From the NCBI GenBank assembly GCA_963170055.1, contig CAUJGJ010000264.1, positions 243,701 to 307,700 of the forward strand: DNA of 64,000 nucleotides, written 5' to 3'. This document shows positions 9,341 to 19,678 of this stretch, one piece after another (position 1 is the first letter of the stretch; every line of letters begins with the position of its first letter). Below the pieces are notes generated by a model. The model saw only the letters and a list, made by a program, of their open reading frames with translations. It searched no databases and was not told the origin of the DNA. This DNA comes from Halisarca cf. caerulea (lineage: Eukaryota > Porifera > Demospongiae > Chondrillida > Halisarcidae). The position numbers and the translations under genes were made by a program.

Positions 9341-10132
9341 GTGATGAAGGTTGCACCAGAGTACAGGATAGCTGCAGCCAATAAAATATTTCCAGCCGAA
9401 AAGGATTGTGATGACCATTTCTGGGTGTGATCATCTGGGCAGGTAGCTGTGATATGTAGCTGAGTCCCAACAGTATATGATTTGATAGTATTGGGTAAGC
9501 CACACTGGGTACATCTTCTAAACAGGGGCAGGAGGCAAGATTCAAAGACTATATACTTTGGGTTGGAATGAGCTGGTGAAGGACTGTGTCATAGTCGTCC
9601 ATGGAGTGTTTTACTTCGACAGACATCTCAAACTCGGACTCTGAAACCTGGTCATCCATCACATCCTAGTACATTTTCAGAAACTTCATTTAGAATGTTT
9701 GCCTGGATAATTTCATTAGCAAGATTGTCCTCAGCTCACCAATGATAGATAATGGCAGATAGATGATCAATGATAGATAATGGCAGATAGATGATCAATG
9801 ATAGATAATGGATGGCAGATAGATGATCAATGATAGACAATGGATGGCAGATAGATGATCAATGATAGATAGATAATAGCAGATAATAGGCACTGGATCA
9901 TGAGCTGAAACATTGAGTATTGACTCGTGAGTGCATAGAAACATTCGTTGGTGAAATGCTCTGAACAGATCCGAGTATGAGCGGTAATATTTGGTTCCTT
10001 CATGCGCAGCTTCGCGATCCAACTTTTCATGAGTGGCGGGTTGCTTCTGGGGAAATGGTGGAAGCTGATTCCCTTTTCGGTCATCTCCTTTCCGGAGTTG
10101 TTGTAACCACCATAGGCTATACACTGAGGCAT
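9341..10132 (-). pseudogene. THAP zinc-finger / Kolobok-like transposase relic
   Basis: At 10132-9935 the minus strand encodes MPQCIAYGG, then ISFHHFP, LMKSWIAKLR and ICSEHF, the layout of a THAP (C2CH) domain. The second zinc cysteine is replaced by glycine (CIAYGG where CxxYGC is usual). At about 9570-9341 the same strand reads NPKYIVFESCLLPLF, CTQCGLP and AGNILLAAAILYSGATF, resembling the body of THAP-containing transposase-like proteins. A frame change precedes this part, and it is cut off by the MITE array at 9337. The pieces are separated by a repeat at 9725-9880. Non-functional as it stands. It could alternatively be remnants of a host THAP gene. Confidence 0.5.
9725..9880. repeat. About 28-bp GATAGATGATCAATGATAGA repeat
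   Basis: Five or six imperfect copies, lying between the two parts of the THAP-type relic, probably in its former intron. Confidence 0.8.
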
Positions 10133-10139
10133 CGCAACG

Positions 10140-10690
10140 ACGAACTATCGAGACAAAAGTAGTACAGAAATCAACGCCACGCAAAGGACTTTAGCACCAG
10201 TGATGTCGCAGATAAACGTCATAGCAAACGACATGGAGGTGTGAAACGGATAAATTTCGTATATAACTTTACTGCATTAGAAGTGACTAACTGTGCACTT
10301 TCATGGATAATCATTTAGTATGTATGCTGTATCTTCTTCAACAGGAAAATATCTTTCATTTAGAAAAAACGTGATTTTTCACGTCAGTGTCCCTTTAATG
10401 AGAATATACTACATGTAAACACATTACACAATTGAACTTTTGTACAGCACAAGTTAATGTACATACGTACATACACAATGGGTAGCACAAACGATGGTCT
10501 TCAATTGGTCATTATTACTATCGGAGGGTTACATCTGGGGTAAAGTAGGTGTGCGTAGGAGGGGGGAGGGACCTTCACTTAATCAACTACATACATACAT
10601 ACGTATTATTCTATTAGTGACAAGTATTCCGAAGCTTGACACACTTCACTGTTGTCTGTGTGACTGTGTTTGCATAATGTCAAGATGAAA
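10140..10690. other. Ku70 intron 1, no recognised feature
   Basis: Moderately AT-rich DNA with short TACGTACATAC runs. Nothing coding was recognised on either strand. Confidence 0.45.
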
Positions 10691-10691
10691 T

Positions 10692-10801
10692 GTAGTGGTT
10701 TCGCGTAGCTAGACCTTTCTCCTGTTTTTTCGTCACTTTGAAATGAAAGCGAAGAGGACAGGAAAAAGGGGATACATGGCTATGCTAGACTACCCATGCA
10801 G
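10692..10801. mobile_element. Small MITE, TAGTCTCGCATAGCC family
   Basis: Left end TAGTGGTTTCGCGTAGCTAG, right end GGCTATGCTAGACTACC. Interior CTTTCTCCTG...CAGGAAAAAG hairpin as in the copies at 5605 and 16003. Confidence 0.65.
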
Positions 10802-10855
10802 ATTGTCACAAACTCAGATAACTTCACTTCAACCAAAGAATGAATGAGTACCATA

Positions 10856-11530
10856 CACACTGGTGTCACAGCACATACTGGTGTCACAGCACACACTGGT
10901 GTCACAGCACATACTGGTGTCACAGCACACACTGGTGTCACAGCACACACTGGTGTCACAGCACACACTGGTGTCACAGCACATACTGGTGTCACAGCAC
11001 ACACTGGTGTCACAGCACACACTGGTGTCACAGCACACACTGGTGTCACAGCACACACTGGTGTCACAGCACACACTGGTGTCACAGCACACACTGCATG
11101 GTGTCACAGTACACACTGGTGTCACAGCACACACTGGTGTCACAGCACACACTGGTGTCACAGCACACACTGGTGTCACAGCACACACTGGTGTCACAGC
11201 ACACACTGCATGGTGTCACAGTACACACTGGTGTCACAGCACACACTGGTGTCACAGTACACACTGGTGTCACAGCACACACTGGTGTCACAGCACACAC
11301 TGGTGTCACAGCACACACTGGTGTCACAGCACACACTGGTGTCACAGCACACACTGCATGGTGTCACAGTACACACTGGTGTCACAGCACACACTGGTGT
11401 CACAGCACACACTGGTGTCACAGTACACACTGGTGTCACAGCACACACTGGTGTCACAGTACACACTGGTGTCACAGTACACACTGGTGTCACAGTACAC
11501 ACTGGTGTTACAGTACACACTGGTGTCACA
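10856..11530. repeat. 18-bp minisatellite (CACACTGGTGTCACAGCA)
   Basis: About 37 copies of an 18-bp unit with A/G variation and occasional TGCATGG insertions. Period 18 keeps every frame open as six-residue repeats. Related arrays at 22527, 24868 and 31312 all lie on the 3' side of a TRAF-like subgroup A copy. Confidence 0.97.
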
Positions 11531-11621
11531 GACTACAGGAACCAAATGAAACTTGCTGCAATATAAATTTAAAAAGATGGGCATTTTACAATAATATTAT
11601 AAAGAATATTACTCGCTAAAA

Positions 11622-11622
<1 letters not shown>

Positions 11623-11677
<55 letters not shown>

Positions 11678-11694
11678 CGCACACACACACACAC

Positions 11695-11730
<36 letters not shown>

Positions 11731-11735
11731 ACACA
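11623..11735. repeat. (CA)n microsatellite 3' of TRAF-like A2
   Basis: Interrupted CA tract ending 35 bp from the A2 stop codon, the same layout as at A1. Confidence 0.9.
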
Positions 11736-11769
11736 TAGTCATATCAAAAACAACACAAGATCTTTATTG

Positions 11770-13065
11770 TCAGAAGTAAATAGGTTCAATCTTGTCTACT
11801 CTAAAGAACAAACAGTTGTTCTTAAGATACTGACAGTTTCTGTCAGAATTGTAGGTGAGGTCTTCATGGATGATAAATTTGGAGTAGCCAAAACCACCAC
11901 TATTCCTCTCCCCTGTTGTAACACGTCCTTTATTTTGTTCTGAAATATTGTCCTCAGGTGACCATGGTTCTCTGGTGTGATGGTTCTTGTCTTCCAGTTG
12001 ATTCAGCAAGCTGATGACAATATGTCCTTTAAAGGGAAACTTCAGATTGTCATCGTTATCTCCCTTCATGAGGTAGATGAAGACTGATACATGAGTACCT
12101 TTGCCATCACTGTTACCATTTGGGTAGACACACAGACATATCTTGTATCCTCCGAAGTGAGAGTGAACAGGATTGCTGTACCACTTTGCATCATTCCTCT
12201 TCTTCTCTTTAAATTCCTCCAATTTGACAACCCATGGAGGACGAGGGTAACAGGTTGGGGTATGCTGAAGCCAGGGACGGAAGGAGAGGGGGAGAGAGGT
12301 CACATTAGGTTTGATGTGTGTTGGAGACTGGAATAATGCCCCAAGAGATTGGAACATTGCCACTTGTGACTCCATTGACTTCTCCAAGTGGAAGATGGTG
12401 TCAGAGAAGTGACTCTCCTTTTCTCTCCTCCTAACAGCTGTGTCACAACCAAACATTCTATACTTACAGGAAATGTATTCTTCAGGACATTCTGTATTGA
12501 GATGGCTCTCCATGTTCTTCCTTGTGATCTTCTTTCTGCATCCAGCAGGACAGAGGAGGGGGACGTTCCTGCAATTAGTATAGTGTATTGTAGTTATATC
12601 CTTGTACACTCCCATGTGGAAACAATGTCGACACTTGTAGCTTCTGTTGGGGCAGACAAATTTAGTGTGGTTCTGTAGATGTTTACGTTTCTTCTTTTCC
12701 CCACATCCATTGGGGCAATTCACCTTCTGCTGTTGACATTTCTTCTCCAAATGTTCTTCAGCATCTCCCAAGTCTCCCTCCCACTCACAGCCTATAGCTG
12801 AATTAGGACACTTCACCTTGAAGGCTCCTATAACCCTTGTACTGCCTACATCTGGTGTTGTTGTGAACTCCTTGCGACAGGTTGGGCAGGTTGGCTGGTC
12901 TTTGATGCACTTTCCACAGAAAAGGTGCTTACAACTGGTTACAACTGGTTCAGAGAGGAGTTCATGGCAAACTGGACATTTTAGCTCTTCCAAAAGTCGA
13001 ACAGGAGTGTCAAGAAACATATACTGAACTCCTTTGTAGCTGTAGCTTGACAAAAAGGTGGCCAT
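11770..13065 (-). CDS. TRAF-like A2: RING, TRAF zinc fingers, MATH
   Basis: Intact intronless 431-residue protein, also inside Ku70 intron 1. Start taken at MATFLSSYSYKG (AAAATGG). RING at 30-63 with canonical C-x2-C...C-x-H-x2-C-x2-C...CPTC spacing. TRAF-type zinc fingers at about 85-210 (CPNSAIGCEWEG, CPNGCGEKKK, CRHCFHMGVYKD). MATH from about residue 276 to the end (PWVVKLEEF, SHFGGYKICL, YLMKGDNDDNLKFPF, YLKNNCLFF). Closest paralogue in the window appears to be A1 or A4. An AATAAA on the gene strand at 11763-11768 lies just after the TGA stop and may be a polyadenylation signal. Confidence 0.93.
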   Translation of the reverse strand: MATFLSSYSYKGVQYMFLDTPVRLLEELKCPVCHELLSEPVVTSCKHLFCGKCIKDQPTCPTCRKEFTTTPDVGSTRVIGAFKVKCPNSAIGCEWEGDLGDAEEHLEKKCQQQKVNCPNGCGEKKKRKHLQNHTKFVCPNRSYKCRHCFHMGVYKDITTIHYTNCRNVPLLCPAGCRKKITRKNMESHLNTECPEEYISCKYRMFGCDTAVRRREKESHFSDTIFHLEKSMESQVAMFQSLGALFQSPTHIKPNVTSLPLSFRPWLQHTPTCYPRPPWVVKLEEFKEKKRNDAKWYSNPVHSHFGGYKICLCVYPNGNSDGKGTHVSVFIYLMKGDNDDNLKFPFKGHIVISLLNQLEDKNHHTREPWSPEDNISEQNKGRVTTGERNSGGFGYSKFIIHEDLTYNSDRNCQYLKNNCLFFRVDKIEPIYF

Positions 13066-13089
13066 TTTCCTAATCATGGGCACACGCCC

Positions 13090-13104
13090 TAATGAATATC
13101 ATTA
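13090..13104 (-). promoter_or_regulatory. Dyad motif upstream of A2
   Basis: TAATGA-ATA-TCATTA, identical to the A1 copy, 25 bp before the start codon. CCTTATATGG follows at 13120-13129. Confidence 0.55.
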
Positions 13105-13268
13105 CTAGTCATACCCCTTCCTTATATGGATCCATGCACTGTGCAACAATGGAGTAGTTAACCAAACATTACACAATGCAGAGAATCACAGTTCAGTTTT
13201 CTTGGATGTGTGAGAATTTATGAAGACTTCACAGACTGTGTACATATGCCAACCCTAATGTACCAGTA

Positions 13269-13478
13269 TACAATGGACCCCCTCTATTCCGGACACCTTG
13301 GGACCAGTACAGTGGACCCCTCTATTCCGGACACCTTGGGACCAGTACAGTGGACCCCTCTATTCCGGACACCTTGGGACCAGTACAGTGGACCCCTCTA
13401 TTCCGGACACCTTGGGACCAGTACAGTGGACTCCTCTATTCCAGACACCTTGGGACCAGTACAGTGGACCCCTCTACG
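13269..13478. repeat. 38-bp MITE-end array, left half only
   Basis: About 5-6 copies of the unit TACAGTGGACCCCTCTATTC plus CGGACACCTTGGGACCAG, the same as the left array at 8147. There is no core or right array. A LINE fragment begins directly after. Confidence 0.85.
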
Positions 13479-13479
13479 T

Positions 13480-14130
13480 ATATAAACTTATGTAAATTAT
13501 GTGTCAGCTGCCACAACCTTCAAATCGAAAAAGGCCGACATTACCATCCTCCCATCCCAGTTGACCAGAGAATATGTAGTTTGTGCAAGAGCAACACCAC
13601 GTCGACAGTAGAAGATGAGAAGCACTTCTTATTGCACTGTCCTATTTACCAATCTGCCCGTAAAAGCTTATTCGATTTCATTAAGACAATTCATCGGCAC
13701 TTTTTGCATCTCTCATCTGATGACAAATTCCATTGGATTATGACCACAGAGAACCCACAGATACTTATCAAACTAGCTAAATATGTGTCTAAATGTCTGT
13801 CTCTTCGTCGTAGATTTGTACTGGCATATTAAGATCTTACTCACATGTATCTCACCAAAGTGTTCCTTGTATCTATGGCCTCACATGACATACACTTTAG
13901 TTTCCCATGCAACTATTCATTGTTGCTTTGTTTATTGATTCATGTCAGCCATCTATGTATAATCTTATTACTTATCAGTTGAATGAGCCCACCTTGCACA
14001 CACATGCTAATTTTTGCATGCAATGTTTTTCCCCATAGTACATTTTATGTTCCTATTTCACACTACTACACTTGTCGGGTTGGTTCAGGGGCCATTTTGG
14101 CCTATCCGACCACAATAATAATAATGATAA
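13480..14130 (+). mobile_element. LINE 3' fragment with zinc-knuckle C-terminus
   Basis: Open frame to a stop at 13830-13832 ending RRFVLAY. It contains ICSLCKSNTTSTVEDEKHFL followed by LHCPIY, the C-x2-C...H-x3-C zinc-finger-like tail typical of many non-LTR retrotransposon polymerases. A 3' untranslated region follows to a short AATAATAATAATGATAAT tail at about 14112-14130. The upstream polymerase is missing, so it is a dead 5'-truncated copy in Ku70 intron 1. Confidence 0.75.
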
Positions 14131-14682
14131 TTTCTTATTTAAACTGGGTTGGCCAATTAGCCAGAGGCTATTTCTAAGGCCCCCAGTATCCCACACACTC
14201 ACTCACACACACAATCACATTAAATCAAATTTAAATTAGTTTGGTGGCTGCAGTAGATCATCTTCTCATTCATTCCCAAGTTGCTAGCAGGGGGGTGCAG
14301 GGAATAAAACACCAAATGGCACACAGGTGAGATGGTGCCCTCTGCTCACTGCTGAACTTCTAGTGCTGACCTACTGAGCCACCTACACCCCCCCCAGGTA
14401 CGTATGTACGTACATCAACTCAGACAATCTGCCATACTCAGTTTTCTGTTGATTTACTTTCAGGTTTCTATTCTTTATAGAAACTCAAGCCCAAAAGCTG
14501 TGAAGGGGGTTTCCCATCTGGATATATTGTCAAGAATTGCATAACAGTCATACATTGTGTTCATTTGTGAACATTGAGCATTGTGTAAATGCCTGATGCG
14601 CTGACATAACACACCGTGACGTACAAGTTGAGAGCAGTTCAAGAAAGTTATATAGGGCACATTGATCAAGAACAACCTTCCC
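14131..14682. other. Ku70 intron 1, 5' part, no recognised feature
   Basis: Contains short C-runs and TACGTACGTACA. No coding or mobile-element structure recognised. Confidence 0.4.
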
Positions 14683-14870
14683 TCCTTGTGGGCAGGTCAC
14701 ACAACAACCCTTTCCCCCCTTGTGGGCAGGTCACACAACCACCCCTTCCCTCCTTGTGGGCGGTTACACAACCATCCCTCACTCATTGTGGGTGGGTCAT
14801 AGAATCACCCCCTCCCTCCTTGTGGGTGTATCACATAACAACCCTTCACTACTGTTGGGTGGGGCACAAC
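14683..14870. repeat. About 36-bp repeat (CTCCTTGTGGGCAGGTCACA)
   Basis: Five diverged copies of TTCCCTCCTTGTGGGCAGGT plus CACACAACAACCC, ending about 20 bp before the donor of Ku70 exon 1. Confidence 0.8.
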
Positions 14871-14891
14871 GTAGACAGACATTTTGCTCAC

Positions 14892-15128
14892 CTTTATACA
14901 TATCTCGATAGCTTTCTCGCCGTCTTTGCCTCGAGCAGAAAACATTCCAAGGGAACAATCGATTAGGAAGATGACGCTGTCTCGACCACTGAAAAGAGAG
15001 CTAAAAGAAACTCCTTCGTTATCCTCGTCTTCTTCTTCGACTACTTCTCCCCAAGCGCTCCCCCAGTTCCAACCAGACATTGTGGAAGTAGTACCACTCG
15101 TGCTCCCATACCCGCCACCGGTCGCCAT
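14892..15128 (-). CDS. XRCC6: Ku70 exon 1 (start codon exon)
   Basis: 79 codons from an ATG in strong context (AAAATGG) to donor AAG|GTGAGC. Contents: Gly/Ser/Thr-rich start, acidic stretch VVEEEDEDNEGVSF, then SGRDSVIFLIDCSLGMFS and EKAIEICIK. This matches the Ku70 N-terminus (acidic leader, GRDSLIFLVDASKAMF, MSIQCIQ), the first strand of the vWA-like domain. Phase 0 joins exon 2's CARTVLLNKII after 9.9 kb. All eight exons total 1,023 bp (341 codons), roughly the first 55% of a typical 600-residue Ku70. An upstream in-frame GTG codon is not used. Confidence 0.92.
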
Positions 15129-15136
15129 TTTCGTAA

Positions 15137-15144
15137 TGACGTCA
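15137..15144. promoter_or_regulatory. CRE palindrome TGACGTCA before Ku70
   Basis: Perfect cAMP-response/ATF-type octamer 9 bp upstream of the Ku70 ATG, so probably in the 5' untranslated region or core promoter. Function inferred. Confidence 0.35.
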
Positions 15145-15375
15145 TGGACATCTGCTCCATTCACGAGGCACAGGACACGTACGGAGATCCACCGCTCGAT
15201 TGGAGCATAGATTGGAGGATGTCTGCAAAATACTATAGCTATGGGATAAATATGACCGTGCTATTTAATTCAATCATTATATATGTTACTTACATGTACC
15301 TTCTACAGCAAAACTGGTCAAACAAGACAATGTATAGTGTCCTGCACTGATGATAGCCGGCTTAGCGGGTGCATG

Positions 15376-15443
15376 GTAGTGAGTCTGGTGTAGCTGACCC
15401 TTTACACCATATGAAATGGGCGGGATGGTCAGCTATCCCAGAC
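15376..15443. mobile_element. Short TIR element (GTCTGG..AGCTGACC)
   Basis: GAGTCTGGTGTAGCTGACC and GGTCAGCTATCCCAGACTA form inverted repeats around a short core. Related to the TAGTCTCGCATAGCC family. Confidence 0.5.
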
Positions 15444-15534
15444 TAGTATAGTGGCTGAGATCAATGTAATAAACCAACAGCAACTTGAACAAACTCCAGA
15501 TCAATGCTGAACATATCAACTGTATACTGTATCC

Positions 15535-15830
15535 GAGAAGTTGTATGGTTCCTTGACTCCTCTCGTGATGAGTGCAACTGGAGGCTTGGCTCCTACAGCC
15601 TCCATCTTCTACAAGAAGCTTGCCTCCATAATTGCTACCAAAAGGGGTCAACCATACAGCCTGATGATTACCCTAATTAGATGGTGGTTGGCCTTCAGCC
15701 CACTTTGCTCTTCAATCCGGGCTATCAGAGGTTCCAGGTCAGCATTTCATTCAACTATTGATTGTGCCTCAGCCCAGGTCATCCTGGCGGAGGGCACTCT
15801 ACGTGAGAAGTTAATAAACATCAGATTCAG
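15535..15830 (+). pseudogene. Transposable-element protein fragment
   Basis: Frame reading TPLVMSATGGLAPTASIFYK, then YSLMITLIRWWLAFSPL and AIRGSRS. It resembles the conserved C-terminal block (PLVFS..GG....YK, SFSLLRSAI, RGSRS) that I associate with invertebrate retroelement proteins. Truncated at both ends, with substitutions at usual positions. The family assignment is from memory and tentative. Confidence 0.4.
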
Positions 15831-16002
15831 TAATATTATTCAGTATAATATTTGCCACTCATAACATTGATGTTGATGTCTTTTTACTTAGTCTAGATGG
15901 ATATAATTATTCATTGATTTGTACTGTAACTGTACACATCTCACTCAGTAGGTGTCTTTGTGTCCAGGTGAGCATGCTGGCACAATAATGTGAAGATATG
16001 AG

Positions 16003-16114
16003 CAGTGGTCTCGCATAGCCAGACATTTCTCCTGCTATTTTTCTTCACTTTGAAATGTAAGTGAAGAGGACAGCAAAAAAGGATCTGCATGGCTATGCAA
16101 GACTACCCATGCAG
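16003..16114. mobile_element. Small MITE, TAGTCTCGCATAGCC family
   Basis: CAGTGGTCTCGCATAGCCAG at the left and GGCTATGCAAGACTACCC at the right, with an internal hairpin. Best-preserved copy in the window. Confidence 0.7.
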
Positions 16115-16119
16115 AATGT

Positions 16120-16885
16120 CACAAATTCAGATTATACTAGCTTCATTCAACCAAAGAATGAATGAGTATACATGAGACGTAATAGTGATGCTTTGACTGA
16201 GCACCTCTGATCCAATGCACATGCATGATAGAGGATCTCAACTCGAAAGAACAAAACTGAGCTTAGCCCGGATGAGATGGACTACTTGAGAGTAAGTGGT
16301 GTCCCTTTTCTCACTAATTCATGGCAGCCAGCGTCTTGTAGAATGCTGTGGCAATGGAACCCATATACCACCATTGCAAGACATCACAAGAGGGGTAAAA
16401 CTTGCATGTTCCACCTCAAGAATTTGCTGCTTGTAATCTCGCTTCTTGTCTTACTCATGTCGCTTGTATGTAGCATTTAGAGAGGAAGAAAGATTTGATG
16501 GGTGCATATGATACAGCTAGACATACATCACCATGCAGTGTTAGAATAATGGTTAGCATTCATACAGACATTGTCTGACCATTTCAGTGTTTTGTCTGTC
16601 CCAAAAAAGTATACATTATACGCAAAGTCACAGTTGGCTATACGGCACACACTAAGCAAACAAACAAGTACTTCACATGTATGTTAGTAAGCTCAAACTA
16701 AGCACTATCAGATTCTGTAAACATAAAAACAGTGCACCTCTGCCCTGTGTGTGTACCATAGCACATGTGCATCTTTTCGATCCATAATTTGTCTGAACAA
16801 AAGTGCATTCATGCATGAATTTGTTCGATATAATGTATATACATAGTGGTTAGACATTTGTCCAGATCTAAATAATACTACTCAA
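16120..16885. other. AT-rich spacer
   Basis: No exon, TIR pair or array recognised. A 67-codon frame at 16277 has no family resemblance. Confidence 0.4.
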
Positions 16886-16892
16886 GTACATC

Positions 16893-17436
16893 CACTTCTC
16901 CAGTATGTGCACTACTCCAGTACAGCCACTACTCCAATACATCCACTACTCCAGTACATCCACTACTCCAGTACATCCACTACTCCAGTACCTGCACTAC
17001 TCCAGTACATCCCCTACTCCAGTACGTCCACTACTCCAGTACATCCACTACTCCAGTACATCCACTACTCCAGTACGTCCACTACTCCAGTACGTCCACT
17101 ACTCCAGTACGTCCACTACTCCAGTACGTCCACTACTCCAGTACATCCACTACTCCAGTACATCCACTACTCCAGTACCTCCACTACTCCAGTACATCCA
17201 CTACTCCAGTACCTCCACTACTCCAATACATCCACTACTCCAGTACATCCACTACTCCAGTACATCCACTATACTCCAGTACCTCCACTACTCCAGTACG
17301 TCCACTACTCCAGTACATCCACTACTCCAGTACCTGCACTACTCCAGTACGTCCACTACTCCAGTACAACCAGTACTCCAGTACAAGCAGTACTCCAGTA
17401 CATCCACTACTCCAGTACATCCACTACTCTATGCAG
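16893..17436. repeat. 17-bp minisatellite (CCACTACTCCAGTACAT)
   Basis: About 32 copies of a 17-bp unit with ACAT/ACGT/ACCT variants. Downstream (3' side) of the broken TRAF-like copy A3. Seventeen-residue periodic open frames are artefacts. Confidence 0.96.
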
Positions 17437-17574
17437 TATGCACAGAACATGATATTACATAGACATAATAATGAAACATGACTATTGTAAGGCACTGCAA
17501 TGATACATGTGACAAATACATTCAGTTGACAAACATTGTGAAAGGCACTGCACACATATATTGTGAACAATTAA

Positions 17575-18888
17575 TCAATATATGGATTCAAATTTATCTA
17601 TTCTAAAGAAAAGACAGTTGTTCTTAAGATACTGGCACTTATTAACAGAATTGTAGCCAAGATCCTTGTGGTCCATGAACCAGAAACTCCCCCTTCCATT
17701 ACTCCCTCCTTCTGGTGGAGCCGGGCCACCAACTCGTTCAACTGCATCCTGAGGTCTCCACAGTTCTTCAGACTGATGGTTCTGGTCTTCCAGTTGATTC
17801 AGCAAGCTGACGACAACACGTCCTTTAAAGGGAAACTTCAGATTATCATCGTTATCTCCTTCCACGAGGCAGGCATACACCGAAACATAAATGCCATCAT
17901 CATCGGTGTCAAACTCATCATCACTTTTTGGGTAGATGCTAAGACTCATCTTGTATCCTCCAAAGTGAGAGTAAACGGGTTCACTACAAAACTCTTCATT
18001 GTTTTCCTTTTCCTTAAATCCCTCCAATTTGACAACACATGGAGGACGAGGCTAACACGTTGGAGTATTCTGAAGCCAGGGACGGAAGGAGAGGGGTAGA
18101 GACGCAACATCAGGTCTGGTGTATGTTGCTGACTGGAACAATGTCCCAAGAGATTGGAATAGTGCCATCTGCGTCTCCATTGATTTCCTCAAATGAAGTG
18201 TGTCGTCAGAAAAATGACTCTCCTTTTCTCTCCTCCTAACAGCTGTGCCACAACCAAACATTTTGAACTTGCAGCAAATGTATTCTTCAGGACATTCTGT
18301 ACTGAGGTGACTCTCCATGTCCTTTCTCTTTCTCTTTTGTCTCGACCCACATCCAGCAGGACAGGGGAGGGGGAAGTCCTCACAATTAGTATAGTGTGTT
18401 GTAGTCACATCCTTGTACACTCCTCTGTGGTCACAATGTGGACACTTGTAGCTTCTGTTTGGACAGCGATATCGAGAATGCTTCTGAAGTTGTGTGTGCT
18501 CCATTTTCTCCCCGCATCCATTGGGGCACTCCGGCTTCTGCAGGTGTTGGCAGGTCTTTTTCAAATGCTCTTCAGCATCTCCTAATTCTCCCTGCCACTC
18601 ACAACCTTCAGATGAATTAGGGCACCTAACCTTGAAGGCCCTTAGCACTTTAGTAACGCCGACATCTGGCGATACTCTGAGACCCACTTTCGACAGGGCA
18701 CTGATGTTTGCTCTCGAACTTTGACACACTTGCGGTAGAAGAAGTGCTTACAACTGGTTACAACTGGTTCAAAGAGTAGTTCGAGGCATACAGCACACTT
18801 TACTTCTTCCAAAATGCGAGGTGAAGTGTCCAGAAAAGTGAATTCGTTCCCTTTGTAGTAGCGGGTACGTTGGAAAATAGTCAGCCAT
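17575..18888 (-). pseudogene. TRAF-like A3, multiply broken
   Basis: Recognisable end to end: an ATG at 18888 (MADYFPTY), RING remnants, zinc fingers and MATH. Breaks seen: a frameshift around codons 8-11; FFCRKC changed to FFYRKC, removing a RING cysteine; a one-base deletion in the RING tail near 18675; and Tyr to TAG in the motif CYPRPP at about 18050, with PPWVV changed to PPCVV nearby. The zinc-finger section stays open at 18729-18052 and the MATH section at 18027-17575. Closest to A7 in its acidic MATH loop (DDEFDTDDDG). Several independent lesions make a pseudogene the best call. Confidence 0.88.
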
Positions 18889-18905
18889 TTTACTATCACG
18901 TGTCA

Positions 18906-18920
18906 TATGAATCTCATTAA
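18906..18920 (-). promoter_or_regulatory. Dyad motif upstream of A3
   Basis: TATGA-ATC-TCATTAA, 18 bp from the relic start codon. A one-mismatch version of the shared motif. Confidence 0.45.
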
Positions 18921-19221
18921 GGCTGTCCGGCTCTTCTGCTCAGCACGAGAACACAGTGATATGATTGGCTCATGACCTTGACCCTGAGGTGCAAAGTAAC
19001 ACACTGGATGACATACTGTACTGCAGTGCTGCATGTTGTAGCTGTCACCCGGTTGTGCATACACGTGGTACGGTACTACCTATAGTCCAATATCTGCATT
19101 TCAAGAATACAGATTTGTCCTCTTCACTCCTTACATGTCCCATCTACATGCACTGTGAAAGTTGGCTGGTCCATGTCAAGTGCATTGCTGCAGTGCTTCA
19201 GTGTACTATGTTCGCATGGTG

Positions 19222-19340
19222 CATACGGGAAACTGCCTGCATGTGGGAAACCACCTGCATGTGGGAAACCACCTGTATGTGGGAAACCACCTGCATGTGG
19301 GAAACCACCTGCCTGTGGGAAACCACCTGCCTGCAAGTAC
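19222..19340. repeat. 18-bp repeat (CTGCATGTGGGAAACCAC)
   Basis: Six or seven copies, unrelated in sequence to the CACTGGTGTCACAG arrays. A partial MITE end (TATACAGGACTGTTC...AGAGGTTTCACTGTA) lies at 19409-19470. Confidence 0.88.
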
Positions 19341-19630
19341 CTGCAAGTGCTGCAGAACGTTGAATCACTGTAGGATGACCCTTGAGCAGTGTCATGCAGT
19401 GTTACTATACAGGACTGTTCAAGTTACTGTGGTCCCAATGGTGTCCTTATTACAGAGGTTTCACTGTACAGGACTCAGTGTTACTGTGGTCATGGTCAGT
19501 TGGCATATGTATGTACACAGTTTGTGAAGTCTTCATAAATTCTAAGAAAACTGAACTGTGATTCTTTGCTTTGTGTCATGTTTGGTCAACAGCTACTCCA
19601 TTGTTGCACAGTGGGAAGGGGTGTGGCTAG

Positions 19631-19645
19631 TAATGGTATTCATTA
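19631..19645 (+). promoter_or_regulatory. Dyad motif upstream of A4
   Basis: TAATGG-TAT-TCATTA, 34 bp before the start codon on the opposite genomic strand from the other copies. The flank at 19540-19660 is homologous to 13085-13210 inverted. Confidence 0.5.
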
Positions 19646-19678
19646 GTTCTATAGAGGGGTGTGCCCATGATTAGGAAA

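Noticed and set aside
10840..11619. Long open frames of THWCHS/TGVTAH-type repeats here and at 22.5, 24.7 and 31.2 kb
   Set aside because: They are translations of an 18-bp minisatellite in which every frame on both strands stays open. No signal, domain or unique sequence.
13298..13495. MITE-array frames (GPVQWTPLFRTPWDQYS type) as secreted repeat proteins
   Set aside because: They are a 38-bp repeat read in three frames. The sequence is the terminus of a DNA transposon.
16277..16480. Small membrane protein of 67 codons
   Set aside because: Isolated short frame with one hydrophobic stretch, no paralogue in the window, no splice or promoter evidence.
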